Origin: Symbiodinium natans
Taxonomy: Eukaryota > Sar > Dinophyceae > Suessiales > Symbiodiniaceae
DNA length: 64,000 bases
Reading direction: 5' to 3'
Assembly (NCBI GenBank): GCA_905221605.1
Contig: CAJNDS010002434.1
Location: 343,501 to 407,500, forward strand
Shown here piece by piece: positions 24,368 through 36,733 of this stretch. The notes below the pieces were generated by a model. The model was not told the DNA's origin and searched no databases. It saw only the letters and a list, made by a program, of their open reading frames with translations. The translations under genes and the position numbers were made by a program. Position 1 is the stretch's first letter. Each line of letters starts with the position of its first letter.

Positions 24368-24661
24368 ATTGATGCGCCCTACACGCTTCCTGGCCTTGCA
24401 AAATGGTGTGCAGTGCGGTTGCCATGTTGGCCATGATCCCAGGTCCTGATCTGTGGAGTCATCTCGGTTTGGCAATGTTTCAAGTGGCCCCTGGCCTTGG
24501 CTTCTGTTCATGCAACATCTTCCCCACGTGGGACTGTGCAGCCCAGGCTGACAGGGCCAAAACGAACTCCAGCACCGCTTCTTGCAGACACAGAGCTGAC
24601 CGAAGGGGACTGCAAAAGTTTTGCTGTTGTTACATGTCCTGTCATGTTCCGAGTCAGCTCT

Positions 24662-24663
<2 letters not shown>

Positions 24664-24712
<49 letters not shown>
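24664..24712. repeat. (CT)n microsatellite
   Basis: About 24 CT units. It creates a long Arg-Glu run in a spurious minus-strand frame. Confidence 0.95.
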
Positions 24713-24715
<3 letters not shown>

Positions 24716-25347
24716 CCACCAACACATGGGCATTTTGGGGGGATCTGCTGCAGGACCCAGTCCATGGTGATCAACCCACCAGTTTGTGGCGCGCACCTCA
24801 TTTGGAAGGGTTTTAGCCGCGTCGCGCCTGCTAGGGGCGGCTAGCTAGTCCAACTGAGAACCCCGGCAACTCCGATCTGCCAGGATGGGAGGGACTGGGC
24901 CAGCGCGTGAGCTGATGTCTGGCACATCGGCCGGCTTTACGCAGCCATGAACCTCAGCATGCGTGCTGCGTAGGCAGGTTCGGTGCACATGGCGGAAACA
25001 TGGCATCAGAAAGTGTCAGAGAGGCGTTCCCGGACCCAGGTTTTAGGAAGCACGCGGCTTCCCTTCTGACCATGAGTTGGTGCTCCTTAGGAGCAGATCC
25101 CAATGTAGCGGGGCGCCTGTTCTCACTGAAATTCTACTTGCGATTCTCGGATGGTAGTGAACATCCTTTGCTTGTCGTGCCCCTGGTACCTTGGTCCAGA
25201 TTTCGAACAGCGCCACTGCGAGGACGGTAGCACGCTGCATGCTGTGACCCCACAGACAGACACCGAGACAGACGTGGAGAGAAAGGCCACAGTGACCCCG
25301 AGACCGGGGCGCACTTTGGCTCCGTCCCTTCCGGGGCTATGCTCCCA

Positions 25348-25397
25348 GAGACAGACAGACAGAGAGAGAGAGAGAGAGCGAGAGAGCGAGAGAGAGA
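25348..25397. repeat. AG-rich microsatellite
   Basis: ACAG units followed by AG units with two CG interruptions. Confidence 0.9.
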
Positions 25398-25866
25398 AAT
25401 AGACAGAGAACAAAAAAATAAAGCGAGCCAACACGAGGGTGGGCACAGGAATGAAAGCACCCTGCTCTACAGTACGATCCCCCACATCTCCCTCGTGCCT
25501 GTGGTGCCAAGCTGACCACCTGCTGACCACCTGAGTGCAGACTCGCATGTACCACACTTTCTGACGAAACCCACAAGCAAATCCAAGCAGGCACAGAGCT
25601 GGAGATGACTACAAAAAGTGCCCCTCAGCCCCACGATGTGGCTCAACTTGCTGGGTCTTCTCGAGGCTTGATGTCGGCACTTGCGGCTTTCTGCGAGATT
25701 CTGCTGCGATTGGATCAAGCTTGACTACATGGCTTGCTATGTTTCAGCACAGCCCCGGAACATAGCGAGCTCATGTGAGTACAAGGCCAAACAGCACCCG
25801 CACAGACATTGCTTGCTAAATACTGAGAGCATACTGGCATACAGCACAGATCCAAAATGCGAAAGG

Positions 25867-28800
25867 ATGGTGCTGTGTTGTATCTGTGGAGTGCGGCACT
25901 GAGCCGCAGCTCTCCACAGCACAGCACGGAAACAACGTCAGAGCCAGGTCGAGATCTCCTCAGTGTCGGCAGGCGCTCGCTGCGTTCACGCCCCGATGTA
26001 GCGATCGTTCATACGTTGCAAGCTCACATGTTTGACTTGCGTGCAAGTTGGCCCTCTTGCCTGGACAAAGGTGCAGTGCCTTCGAAGCGAGGTAGGGTCT
26101 GCACTAGACGATGAACCCTGCATCGTCATGCCGAATCACCTTCGAAGGTTGATGTCGGGGCTGGAGTGTCCAGGCGAGCGAACGTGCATCAGCACGGAGC
26201 CCTACGCCAGATGTCCTTGCTTCTGATTCAGCAGTTCTCAAATGACAGGCCCTCTCAGGCCCAGCATGAATCAGCATGGGCTGTGCAGTTCCTCCTTTGT
26301 TAGACCGGAGGGAGAGTCGACGTATTGCAGCTTGGACCACACATATCCGTCCCGCGTGTTGAACTACAGCTCTTGGGGCCGCACCGTTTCCAGCATGCGA
26401 GATTCTCTGCGAGATGGTTCTAACCCCACTTGAACTGCATCAGGTGTGGCACATGTCGGCGGTGGCTGAGGCCTGCTTCTCAGGTCTGAATGCATCTTCC
26501 CACTCCGATTGCATTTTGTTGTCAGGCCAGGAGGAACCTACACCGTCGCTGACAGTGAAAGCCGTGAGCTGCATGGGCCCGAAGAGTTCATTCCAGCGCA
26601 TCTAGCGCACAACAGCACGCATGAATTCCTGCTAATTATGCTGGAGTCTGCTGGAGGTTGGGCATCTGCCTCAAGAGCATCAAGGGAATTGGCAAGGACG
26701 TGCAGCTGGCAGAAGCCCAAGCTACCTCTAGATGAGTCACAACTTGCCAACTTCGGTATCATCACAAGATATCACAAGCTTGTAAATCCTAAGATAAGGC
26801 ACTCAAAGTCGGCCGCGTAAAATGCTGCATGCTGTTCAGGCCAATGCCAGCTTCATATGGTGCCGCCCTCAAAACGATCAAGGCGGTCGTGCTTTGGAAG
26901 CTGCGTTGGCCTCCATCAGGACAGAACCCCACTCCAAAGAGCCGACGGCTCGGCGCGTCCTCTTTTATGATGTCAGAATGCCAGAATGCCCCAGTCTTAG
27001 GTTGAAAGTGAAGCTGGAACTACAGCCAGGGGCTTTGTGCTTCCCATGATCGGAGCCAGCGAAAACGTCCTTTCACTCAGGCAGGAGGCCATTGCGACTG
27101 CCCCAGGTTTGGGATCTTGTGGCCTTACTCTTGCCAGCATTCTCAAGATGTTCGGAAGGTTGGAGTTGTGGTGAGACAGACAGTGGTGGTCGAGCCAATC
27201 CCTCAATTCGAACTCGAATTTGGAATTCTCCAGAGACATGTGTCCGGGTCGCCTAGGCTGCGCGTGAACAACCTTCAATGCGATGACTGCAAGAAGAGCT
27301 ACACGAAGCACACGTGGGACAGCTCGGTTCAGGCTTCGTTGGGGGAGCTTGATTCTGTTCCAACCGAAGTAGGTTGAATTGTTGCAGCTTTTTGGGTCGT
27401 TTTGACTGGCCTCCACTCTTTCCATGGACCTGCGGAGCACGGCAACATGGAGCCAGCAAAGACGAAGATATCTTTCATTGATGCTCATTTCCACGTATGG
27501 GACGTGAGGAGCGAGACGCAATCTGGGCATGACCCGGCGGTGCTTTTTGCACCCGATGGCACTGAGTTATTCGATCGCAAGGCATACGAGAACAGCGCAT
27601 GCAGTCTCGGGGATGACTTCGAACACGAAGGAGGTGTGTTCCTCGAGGCTGTGAGCGTCTGCCACCCTGGTCTGACTGGGCCATCATACTCGCAGCACTG
27701 TCTCAGCGAAGCAGCCTTCGCTGCCGCAGAGCTTCTGAATTTGCCGAGCCGGACTTATGGCCTGGTCCCAACATGTGCCCTCGAGCAGCCGGATGCCGAA
27801 GAGGTGCTGACGAAGCTAAGCAAGATGCCGGGAACACGCGGGGTCCGCCAGATACTGAACTCTAGGCCAGACTGGCCACGCAACACGGCCTTGGGTGACC
27901 TGCTGGATAATCCAACTTGGAGGGATGGCTTTGGGCTACTGCAGAAATTTAATTTGAGTTTTGACTTGCAGCTCAACCCTCACCAGTTCCATAAGGCGGC
28001 TGTGTTCCTGAGCAGTCATCCCGGAGTTCCGGTCATCATCAACCACCTTGGGAGCCCACAGATGCAGGACCTCACGGATAACGCAGACCAGTACTGGGAA
28101 GGAATGACTGAACTGGCTCACCTGCCAAATACCTACATGAAGATCAGCATGCTTTGCTATGCCGACCTAAACTGGGATTCGAACCGCACTGTCATAGATG
28201 CAATCCATCGGGTTGTTCGGCTATTTGGTCCGGAGAGGTGCCTTTTTGCGACCAACGCCCCAGTTGATGCCAAGGACGGGTGTATGTTGGCATTCCGCCC
28301 ACGTGCCTTGCTCTAGCACCCACAGCATGCGGCCTGAAACACCAGTAGGGGGCGAAGCAAGATGGAACATGTAGACATGCAAGAAAGTTGCAAGCGCTCT
28401 TGCCTTTCCTCTAGGACGGATGGCCTCCCAAGAGGCTGCTGGCTGCCTTCCTGGAGATTGCAAAAGAATACCCAGAAGATTCCATTAAGCATCTGTTCAG
28501 TGGCAGCGCCAAGCGAGCCTATCGTCTATGATCTGATTCGAAGGGCCCCTCCCAAGTAGCGGCCGTCCACAACTAAGACACTAAGACCAGCAGGACCTGT
28601 CGGGCTCAGTGACAAGTAACGGACGCACGACTGTTGAAACAAAAGGCAAGTGCAAACTTGTCTCGCTGCCTGCAGCATGCGTGCCTCACATTTGCTCATT
28701 CAATCTCACTTACACCAGGGTCCAAGCTCAGATCGAGGTTGTCCAGCTTTGCTCTGTTGTGCGCGCTACTTTCCTTTTGGGCAGGTTAGACAACGATCAG

Positions 28801-31800
28801 AGCTCGGTTCTCGGATGCAGACGTGTGCCACGAGTGCGAAACTGGGCAGAGCTCAGGCACCGTCGTACGCTGATGATGCTGGAGCAGCTAATCCTGAAGC
28901 ACAAGGTCGGGCATCCCATGGCCCATGGCTGCCCATGGCTTTAGTTGCCACAGTGTCGTGATGGAATGATGATGTCTGAGGCGCATACAAAGTTGATCCA
29001 GCTGACCCCTTGCAAGGCCTCACGTGTAGGTTGGAAGATTGCTCGGGGAAGAGGAGTCGGATCATCCCCATCCCTGCAGGTTCTGCAAACGAATCCCTGT
29101 TGCATGTATTCTACAGTAAATGCCCCGCCCATGTAAGGCACCTCCGTATTGGAAGCACCCAGCATCTTGTAGCGACGCTGCAATGTGCAACAGAGGACGA
29201 AACTAAGTCAAAGCCGACATCTCACACTGTCGACAGCCCGTACAGCTTCGCCGTTGCCGCATGCCACGTGCGGTCACCGTTCTGTTCTCCTCATGCGAAC
29301 ACGACATGCCAGAAGAGTGCATGTATGTTATGGTGCCTCCTGTTTTACACTTCATGACAGCTGAAGGAAGGCTTGGACTTCTTCTTCAACAAAGAGCGGG
29401 ATGCACAGGCCACAAGCAAACAGCTGCCCTGTCATGCATGTGAATGAGAAGCTCTGCCATCTTCCTGCACTCCAGGACTTCGTATCTTTTCTAAAAAACT
29501 GGGCTGTGGCTCGCGCCTTGCACTGCACATTACTGCGCATCGTGGGATGCTGAATGTTGATGCTGAGGTCCGACACCACGAGTCCAAGCATCTGGTAAGC
29601 CACAACGCACAGAACACGACGTGCGACATCGCAGCATCTGCCAGGCTCGAGATTCAGAGTTCGGGCTCGCTTGGCAGGTACCGGTTTAAGCGAACCACAT
29701 GTGCACCGGCACTCAGCGGAGGTCTGCACGGTTGCATGGCAGGGCTCTGCTCGATTCAACTGTCCTCAGGTAGAAGTGTGTCCGATTTGCCATTTCCTTA
29801 GCAAAATCTGCTTCATGGCATGGGGTCGATTCCGGATGCTAGATCCAGCAACACTGCAGGTAGGGACGACCTAGTCTTCCTACCGCGCAAAACCGCACAG
29901 GCTGGGAGTATCCGATAGCGCAGGCTCTTCCGGATATCACGGGGCTGGCGTTCGAGTAGACAGGCATAGACAGGACAAGGCTGCAGCATGCTACAGCCCA
30001 TTCATATAATCAATTCACCTATGGAAAGGCATAATGCAGAGATGAGAGAGAGCGAGAGAAAGAGGGAGAGAGAGGCCTGTGCCCTATTTTCGTGTGTAGT
30101 GTAGCAGTGTTCTTCGTGAAGCCAACCAAGGAGCAACACGTACCACAGGACCCAGAACAGTGCACAAGGGAAACGCCCTGAGAGGGCAAAGCTTCCAACC
30201 CTCAACGCACAACTGGGAAGTGTCACACAAGACTGGAACTTCGGGCGCGCCAGCGCGCCCCCGGGCCCTCAAGCCCAGCACAAGAAGAAGAAGAAGAAGA
30301 AGAAGAAGAAGAAGAAGAAGAAGAAGACGAAGAAGAAGAAGAGAGGCCTGTGCACACTGAAAGAGCAACCGTCTTAGCCCTGGGAGGCAGGCTCCGGGGA
30401 GTCCTACAAGTCCTCGCGAGGAAGTGCACAAAAACCCAAGGCTACAGTACACGACCCCTTGACAGTCTGCTTAACCGTCGCACATGGTGCCACGATCACA
30501 GCCGGGCTGAACTTTAACTCAACAAGGACATGCTTGGAAACACTTCGGCTAAGTACAATGAGCAACCACAGGAAACCCATGGCAACCCTGACCGCCTGAG
30601 TCCACCAGAGGCGAGGCACTGGCGCAGTGACGTTGGCTAAATTGGCTCCACTCACTCGGCAGAAAACAATCAAGCACGGGACTTCAAGAGATGCTTCCTC
30701 CGCTCCTGTCGCCAGTTCTTTTCACGCCGACATGGTCTTAATATGTCTGAATCGAAGAAGACGGACGCACATGTCAGTCACGAAACAGGCTTTGGGCGGC
30801 TTGCCGCCGCTTTTGCGGACATCTCAACTTGCCATTTGCAGGCGCGGACGCCGCATTTGATGTGCATCCCCGTGCACTGAGGCTTTGCACCAAGGCTTCC
30901 TCGCAACTCTCTCTTTTGGACCCGGCCTCCTGCCGGTCTCTGGACGTCGAAGACTCGACGGGATGTGAGATTGTCGCAGCTCATAGTTACATATAGTTCA
31001 GAAATCCTAGATTCCTAGACCTTAACATAATTCGGGGCATTGAACCAGATGAGAACTGAGGTTGTCGCTGCGGAATATTGGCGAAAGCCTTTCCATTCCG
31101 TTGCGATTCCCTCCAAGCTAACAGCCTCGGCCCGAGATCCGACGTGCGATTTATGGGATCTCTAGACTCTTGACAGGGAACCCAGAACCTGCGCAAAAAA
31201 AACACCGAGGAATTCATCGTCTTGGATATCGAAGAGCCTGAGCCTCATCTTGCCAGCAAGAAGGGCCGATATGTTGATCACAAGTCTTGGAAGGGCTTTG
31301 AGAGCCAGGTCCGGCCAGGCACACGGCCGTGGAGGCCGGCAGGTGCCAGGCTTTGTGCAATCATCGTTGCCTCGGCCGTGTCAGGCAGCGCTGCATCCAT
31401 CCAGCCGTGTGAAGTTGAGGCAGATCCGAAGTTCGAGTTCATTCGAGGCTCCCTGCATATTGTTCCTTGTTTTTTCCACTGTTCCTTTGCCAGATCGCGC
31501 GCGTGGCCGACTTTGGGCACAATGCAAGTGTCCCGGAGCTTGTGGTCTTATGGCCATCGGGACAGATCATTGCAACGCTGAGGACGAGCGCTTGACCGTC
31601 CGTTCCCATCTAGGCCCCCACATTTGCTCCGAGTCAGCTTCCACTGGACCAGATGGATTGACATCCGCCGCAGGTGCCATCCTTCACGTTGGGGACCTCT
31701 CGGGGTGTCCCAAAGCTTTGGATGGTGAGTAGAGTGAACCGTGGTACTTGCCTCACTGAGCCTTCACACCATTGCTTATACTTCCCGCGAAGGACTATGC

Positions 31801-32213
31801 CTTAGGCTACGACCTGCGCTCACTACATCTCGGCTGGGCACTTATGCCTCATGAAAGCCTGTGCGTCTCGAAACTAAAAGAACACTTGGCTTCGTGATTG
31901 CGGCCCTGGCAACGTTCGGTTTTCTTCCGTCCAACCCCAATAACTCCCCAACGACCCCCACCTGCCCCTGGAAGTCAGAAGCTACTTGTAGCCACTGTAT
32001 GTCGGTCGGGGGCTGGTATGCGTTTCTGAACAAAGTGAAAGACTTCCAGTCTTGTGCTTCTCAAGTGTCTTAGGCATGGACGAGGACGAGTTGGGAGGAG
32101 TTGGAGCCTTTGTTCCGCTGCATGTGTTTTGGAAGGCCCGACATGCCAAGGTCCCACCCTTGGAAGTGTACCTGGTGAAGAAGAAGCGGCCAGAACGCCA
32201 GAAGCACAGCTGA
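25867..32213 (+). CDS. NMD3: 60S ribosome export adaptor NMD3, many micro-exons
   Basis: NMD3 binds the pre-60S subunit and carries it out of the nucleus with Crm1. The order of conserved blocks is complete enough to be sure. 25867-25890 gives MVLCCICG. About 26077-26091 gives CLRSE. 26148-26191 gives VDVGAGVSRRANVHQ. 26444-26470 gives CGTCRRWLR, continuing at 26526 as PGGTYTVADSESREL. 26840-26859 (ANASFIW), 26920-26940 (TEPHSKE) and 27001 on (LKVKLELQ) follow. 27257-27332 gives LQCDDCKKSYTKHTWDSSVQ. Then come VRQRSE (28785-28801), HRRTLMMLEQLILKHK (28857-28905), LKEGLDFFFNKERDAQ (29361-29408), DFVSFLKNWAVAR (29476-29514), ESKHLVSHNAQ (29568-29648), VEVCPIC (from 29770), LDPATLQ, EFIVLDIEEPEP (31210), VRSHLG-AILHVGD (31583-31724), GYDLRS (31806) and a basic C-terminus with EVYLVKKKRPERQ. 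Most introns use GC donors and several exons are 15-27 bases. A few family blocks are not located. A whole second gene lies in the intron 27333-28784. Confidence 0.9.
27447..28531 (+). CDS. Amidohydrolase_2-type TIM-barrel hydrolase, nested in NMD3 intron
   Basis: Exons 27447-28274 and 28415-28531 join in phase across an intron that starts with GA (GACGGG) and ends CTAG. The product has 314 residues from the ATG at 27447. FIDAHFHVWD is the first-strand metal site (H-x-H). Further family blocks are RGVRQILN, FNLSFDLQL, VPVIINHLGSP (a metal-ligand His) and GPERCLFATNAPVD near the end. The second exon finishes the barrel (DGWPPKRLLAAFLEIAKEYP) and the frame ends at TGA. Length and blocks fit uncharacterised members related to decarboxylating or lactone-hydrolysing amidohydrolases; the substrate is unknown. 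No leader is seen, so the protein is probably cytosolic. The gene lies wholly inside one NMD3 intron, on the same strand. A trans-splice acceptor could be the GCAG at about 27386, but that is inference. Confidence 0.88.
30282..30343. repeat. (AAG)n microsatellite
   Basis: About 20 AAG units with one ACG interruption, inside an NMD3 intron. Confidence 0.95.
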
Positions 32214-32558
32214 ACACGTACTGCACCAATCCAAAATGGGCACAGCGCCTTCCGCGAACGACCAGGCACCAAGAAGAAGAAGCCACATCCAAAACGCGGA
32301 AAAGGCCACAGCCCACATATTCCCACATTGAGAGAGGCAGACGTGCATTTCATGTGCTTACAGGCCCAGGCGCGACAGCATCCGTGCGAAGTAGCTCTCC
32401 AGGGCTTGAACGGGAGGACCCGTCAGACTCGGGATGCATACAAGTATGATGCAGCCGCACGTTGAGACTCTAAAAGTCCTAGGGCCAGCTGGCACGAGAA
32501 GGCGAAGCTTGCACGTGCATGTTGCAAGCAATCCATAAGGAAGCGGAGCGTCGTGAAG
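32214..32558. other. Short intergenic stretch after NMD3
   Basis: No coding motif is seen between the NMD3 stop and the next exon-like opening. Confidence 0.4.
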
Positions 32559-32770
32559 GCTGCATGTCGGGAATTCGCGTATCTGACCCAGGAGGTCGCA
32601 GAGGACGGACATGTGGAGGATGCGGACGAGGCAAGCTAACAGCACGGCACACCTTGCACAGAGCAAAGTTTGTCAAGCTTGAGCTGGTGAGTCAGAGTCG
32701 CCTGCAGGAGGCTGCAATGAAGGTCGCTGCAGAAGCACTTCTCACGCAGCTGGGGGCCAAAGAGATGTGA
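32559..32770 (+). CDS. Unidentified gene, C-terminal exons
   Basis: A 72-base opening at 32559-32630 reads REFAYLTQEVAEDGHVEDAD between a GAAG acceptor and a GC donor. A second ends KFVKLEL at a GT donor (32687). A third, 32708-32770, reads EAAMKVAAEALLTQLGAKEM and stops at TGA. The Ala/Leu helix at the end resembles the last helix of a double-stranded RNA-binding domain, but the rest of that domain is not visible. The joins are plausible but not all in proven phase. Confidence 0.35.
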
Positions 32771-32880
32771 TACTAGTAGGTTGAGTAGTCTGAATGGTGA
32801 TTAGCGTGGCGCAACATGCTGCGCACTCACAAGAGCCACTGCAGGCTAGGTGCCTCTAGCACACAGAGGCCTGAACGCTG

Positions 32881-32985
32881 TTGACGTGCGAAGTCTTTGG
32901 CGAAGAGATGGAGCCGTTTGGTGCGACAGTTGCTGGCAGATCCGCAGATGAACTGGAGCCCACTGGCGAACAGGCCCATGCTCAG
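32881..32985 (+). CDS. Unassigned exon with GC donor
   Basis: The opening reads LTCEVFGEEMEPFGATV and ends at CAG followed by GCAAGT, a good GC-type donor. No partner exon or family was found. Confidence 0.25.
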
Positions 32986-35830
32986 GCAAGTTGGCACTTG
33001 CATGCATGTGTGTGTGTGCACAGCGCGAGGATCTGGTGCAGTCTTATGAACCGTTGCAGCTTATCGCTTCCTAGCCTGGGTGGGCAGGGAGGATGACACC
33101 GCACCAGGATGCAGCACAATAACTTGGTCAAGCCACCTGAGCAGCAAATGTCTCCACTCACTAGAGCCACGACATGACAACAGCCTTACTATCCGAAAGT
33201 CCTCAGATTTGAGCCATGACATGACAGAAGGGCTGTACAAGACCAGGCGGTGCAAAGCAGCTCGCTCGCATTTGCGGCTCGGGTGAACCGTTGCAAGCAA
33301 GCTGAGCAGGGTTGCAACCTTTTTCCAGGGCCCTCCATTTTTCCCAGGCCATTGTGGCAGAAGCGCCCTGCCGAGCCTCGTTGCAGATGGATCGTCGGTT
33401 GGTTTGCCTGAGTACACGGTCAGGACCAATGACAAAAAGTGAAATCTTAGAAAGCTATGCTATGACTCCTATGCTATGATTGCATATGATCGGCAAGCCG
33501 AGGCCTCGGGGAAGAATGCACGCAACTGGGATTCCAGTCTTAGAAGGGTGAGCGTAATGTTTCTTCCGAAGTGCGGCTTCACACGATTACGACAAAGGCA
33601 GACCAGCACGAAGTGGCCATTCCCACCTGTTGTAGCGTTGACATGGTGACCAGAACATCACCGATGTCAAAGAGTCAAAAAACAACCTGCCACAAGCAAA
33701 AAACAAGGTTCGCTCATTCAGCTGCAGAGCTACGGCGATTCCCTTGGCCCGAGCCCTTGGCAGAGCATTGGCAAGGACGCGGGCTTCATAAACAGACTTC
33801 AAGGAGATTAAGGGTTCTATACGGTATACATATGTATATCGCTTCCGCGCGTCCGCCTTACGGGCTGAAAGGCAGAAGTTGCTATGGGAGGATGCGGCAC
33901 TGCCCAAACCAAACCCGAACGGGCCCACAGGATAAGCACAGAGCCTGCGAGGTCTAAAAGCACACGCTTGAGCCATAGAAGGCAGTTGTGCGAAGGCCAT
34001 TGGATTGGCACTGGGCGAAGGATCAAGACACTAAAAGTCGAGGCACTGCACGATGTACGAAAAATGAACGTATGATCCCGGCAGGCTCCAGTGAATTTGT
34101 AACTTGCCGGCGGGAGCAATACGGACAGTGCCCAATCGCTTTGGCTAAAGAGAGTCGGACACGTGCTCGCATCGACGGAGCTACTGAAAACCAAGCGGCT
34201 TCTACAAGAGTCGAAACGATTCTGAATGTTCAACTTATTAAATGTTCATACTATATTCGAAGATTTCATAGTTCAGACGTTCGCGATTGTGTGGCCTATC
34301 GCTCCGCGAAAACCGGACCTTCAGTGTTGTCCCGGAGGCCGAGGCAGTTTTCTTCTGGAGCCGAACGCATGGAAGCCTAGCTTCGAATTGACATGCCGTC
34401 AAGCGACAAAGAAGAAGCGACGACTACTGTAAGTGCAGTGGCATTTTGTTGCTGTCTTCTGGGTCACACAAGCACAACCAAAAACTGCTGGCCCGTGTTG
34501 CTTGATGTAGCCGAAGCGAAACCCGCTGGGGAATATCTGCACTGGCACTGCACTGGGCGCTTCCTCCAGAAAGCATGTAGGAGGCAGTAATTCGGGATCT
34601 AGCGCACTAAACTTCAGCGCGTGCACATTCGCGGCTTCTCGAGCTACGCAAGGCCATACTCTTGCTGCGTGCTGAGCTTGGGGAAATCTGCAGGACAGGT
34701 GTCCATTGGAGTGGTGGAGCATGCCATGTTTTGGGATCTGCCACCCAGTGGTACGCGGGATGTGGTTTGCAACCGCCGAAGCCTCAGGCACATGGCACCG
34801 ATCCTGACAAATCCGAGAGTGTGGAGAGCACGACAAGTAAGGCGCCACTTGCCTTGGAAACCCTTTTGGGACCTGCTGCATCCTGGTCTGCACATTGGAT
34901 GTGTGGCTTGCCCGTTCAATGGCAAGTCCGTCAAATACTGTTGGCCATTCATGGAATTTAGGGCTTATTGGCCCTTTTGGGGGATCTGGGCGTGCGCAGT
35001 AGTGGACGCCAACAGTATGCGAACTGTATCACACGGACTGCGTGTTGCGGTCCAACTCTCGTCAGTATATGTCATCATAGCTTTGCGGAGGCTACGCGGA
35101 TCCCTCGCAGCGGCCCCCAGAAGATGCAGCTGGGTGGTGCGCTGGGGAGCATGAGGTTCTCGTTGCTGCTTTCGAGGAATACTTGCAGGCCGGGCCCCGT
35201 ACAAGCAGAGTAGTTCCATTACATATATATCTGTAAATACATTGTTATTTATTTGGCTTTAATCTTTTTATTTGTCGATGTATTTTGTTTGTATGTTTTT
35301 GTATATTTTATTTTGTGTGAAATATATATGACCGTGCCTAGATATAATGCTCTATATATAAATAGCCTTGCTCAAGTTCTGACTTGGACACAGGCGGTCC
35401 TCAGTCAGGATGCCACTGTGGATTTGAAGGAGGACACGTGCTGACAGGAACTCAATGATTTGTTCTCAAGAACTGTGTCAACACTAATTAAACGGCTCCA
35501 ATGTACACACTTCTTTATTCTGTGCTCGCGAAGTTCGAAACTGTGCTCTGGGTGTCTTTTGGACTTGCTCTTGATCCCATGGAATGCTCTTGCGCGTCCG
35601 CATGGTCTCTCACTGCTTGGGGCCTACGCTGGCAAAATGCTTGCTTGCCTGTTTTGGGTTTTTTCCGAGGAGGTGCTGCGTGCCACGGCTGAGTAGCTTC
35701 GTGCACGCCTGTGTCCGGTCCGATGTAGCGGGTTTCTCTGCGAGCTTTGCCCCGCTTTTGTCTGCATTCCCGAACGATTGGCCGCATGACCAGCAGCAAT
35801 ACAGCTTATTATTGACACATCCTGCTAAGG
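32986..35830. other. Intergenic, one AT-rich island
   Basis: No domain is seen. An opening at about 34662-34830 (LRAELGEICRTGVHWSGG) could be an exon. The AT-rich block at 35218-35372 is listed separately. Confidence 0.35.
35218..35372. other. AT-rich island
   Basis: About 155 bases of TATATA-like and T-rich sequence in surroundings of roughly even base composition. No gene or repeat unit was recognised. Confidence 0.7.
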
Positions 35831-36733
35831 TATCGCTGAAAGACGATCGCTGTTGCTCTCCGATGCTTGGGAGAAGCAACAGCTGAAGCGAGAAGACGTG
35901 CGCGCCGCACTGGACGCCTTGGCATCAGAGGTGTCAAGAGGAACGTTCTTCAGGCTTTTGTGCCATTGCCGACCCTACGCACCTCAGCTCAAGCTAGACT
36001 CGGTTGGTGCCGCGGCAGTGCTGACCTACGGTACTCGTAGCCTCTAAGGTGCGCTGCCACGCCGAGCTGATAAAAAGATATCTAGACCAGTTTGCAAAAC
36101 CGGATGCGGTTGCGACGCCTCTACCGCCACCTGTCCAGAGTTCAGGGCCGGCTTTTACTGACCAAGGTCGAGGCCAGGCAGTGTTGCCACATGTCCTGTG
36201 CAAGGACTGAGGGGCCCATCGACATAGAAGGCCGTGTTTGGCCGAGTTCTTCCACTGCAGACGCCTGCTTGCAGGGATCATGCTGGGTCGACGCCACTGA
36301 CTCTCCTCGACCCTGAATCTCAGGAGAGGTGCAGCATTCGAACAAACAGTTGGAGGTGTACTCGTGCTGGCCGGGCTTTGGATCCGGGTTCCATGATGCT
36401 TGTCTCTCAACTTAGCTGTACGGAGTGTTGCGGCACGTTGCGGATGTGTTCGATTGATGGAAGATTGCTCCAACAAAGCCATGCAAAGCCCCAAGGAAGA
36501 CGTACTGTGCACAGTGTTGGTCATACCATTCCGTGGTTTACTATTGGCCAGAAGGGGATGATGTTTGGCCTGAGCGCTTTTATCGTGATGGCTATGTACA
36601 GTACACAGCCGGAACCGACGGCGTCGATGAGGAAGATGTTGATTCTGCTTATGCTGAGAGACCGCCCTGCAGCTTCTACCAAAGAGGGTGCTGCAAATTC
36701 GGCGACTCTTGCTGGTACAGCCACGCAAAATGA
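35831..36733 (+). CDS. CCCH zinc-finger protein
   Basis: Three exons are likely. 35831-35953 reads LLLSDAWEKQQLKREDVRAA and ends at a GC donor. 36091-36172 reads FAKPDAVATPLPPPVQSSGP, again to a GC donor. 36515-36733 follows a GCACAG acceptor and ends at TGA. The last exon has a Tyr/Trp-rich stretch (VVYYWPEGDDVWPERFYRDG), an acidic stretch, and at the very C-terminus PCSFYQRGCCKFGDSCWYSH, a C-x7-C-x5-C-x3-H zinc finger. Such fingers bind RNA or act in splicing and mRNA decay. A single finger at the extreme end is unusual but occurs. The start exon is not seen. Confidence 0.65.

Larger units (their letters stand above)
24368..25866. other. Intergenic with two dinucleotide microsatellites
   Basis: Besides the CT and AG repeats, an opening near 25050-25200 containing GRLFSLKFYLRFSDG may be an exon, but nothing else supports a gene. 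Confidence 0.35.

Noticed and set aside
23861-24796. Minus-strand ORF of 311 residues
   Set aside because: Its length comes from a CT microsatellite read as Arg-Glu, and plausible + strand exons lie across the same DNA. No domain was recognised.
28178-28192. Sequence GGGATTCGAACC resembling a tRNA T-loop on the minus strand
   Set aside because: It falls inside the amidohydrolase exon and no cloverleaf, anticodon arm or acceptor stem can be formed around it.
31583-31724. A separate small gene with the residues VRSHLG and HVGD
   Set aside because: Splicing through the GC-donor intron at 31614 gives the conserved NMD3 block, so it belongs to NMD3.
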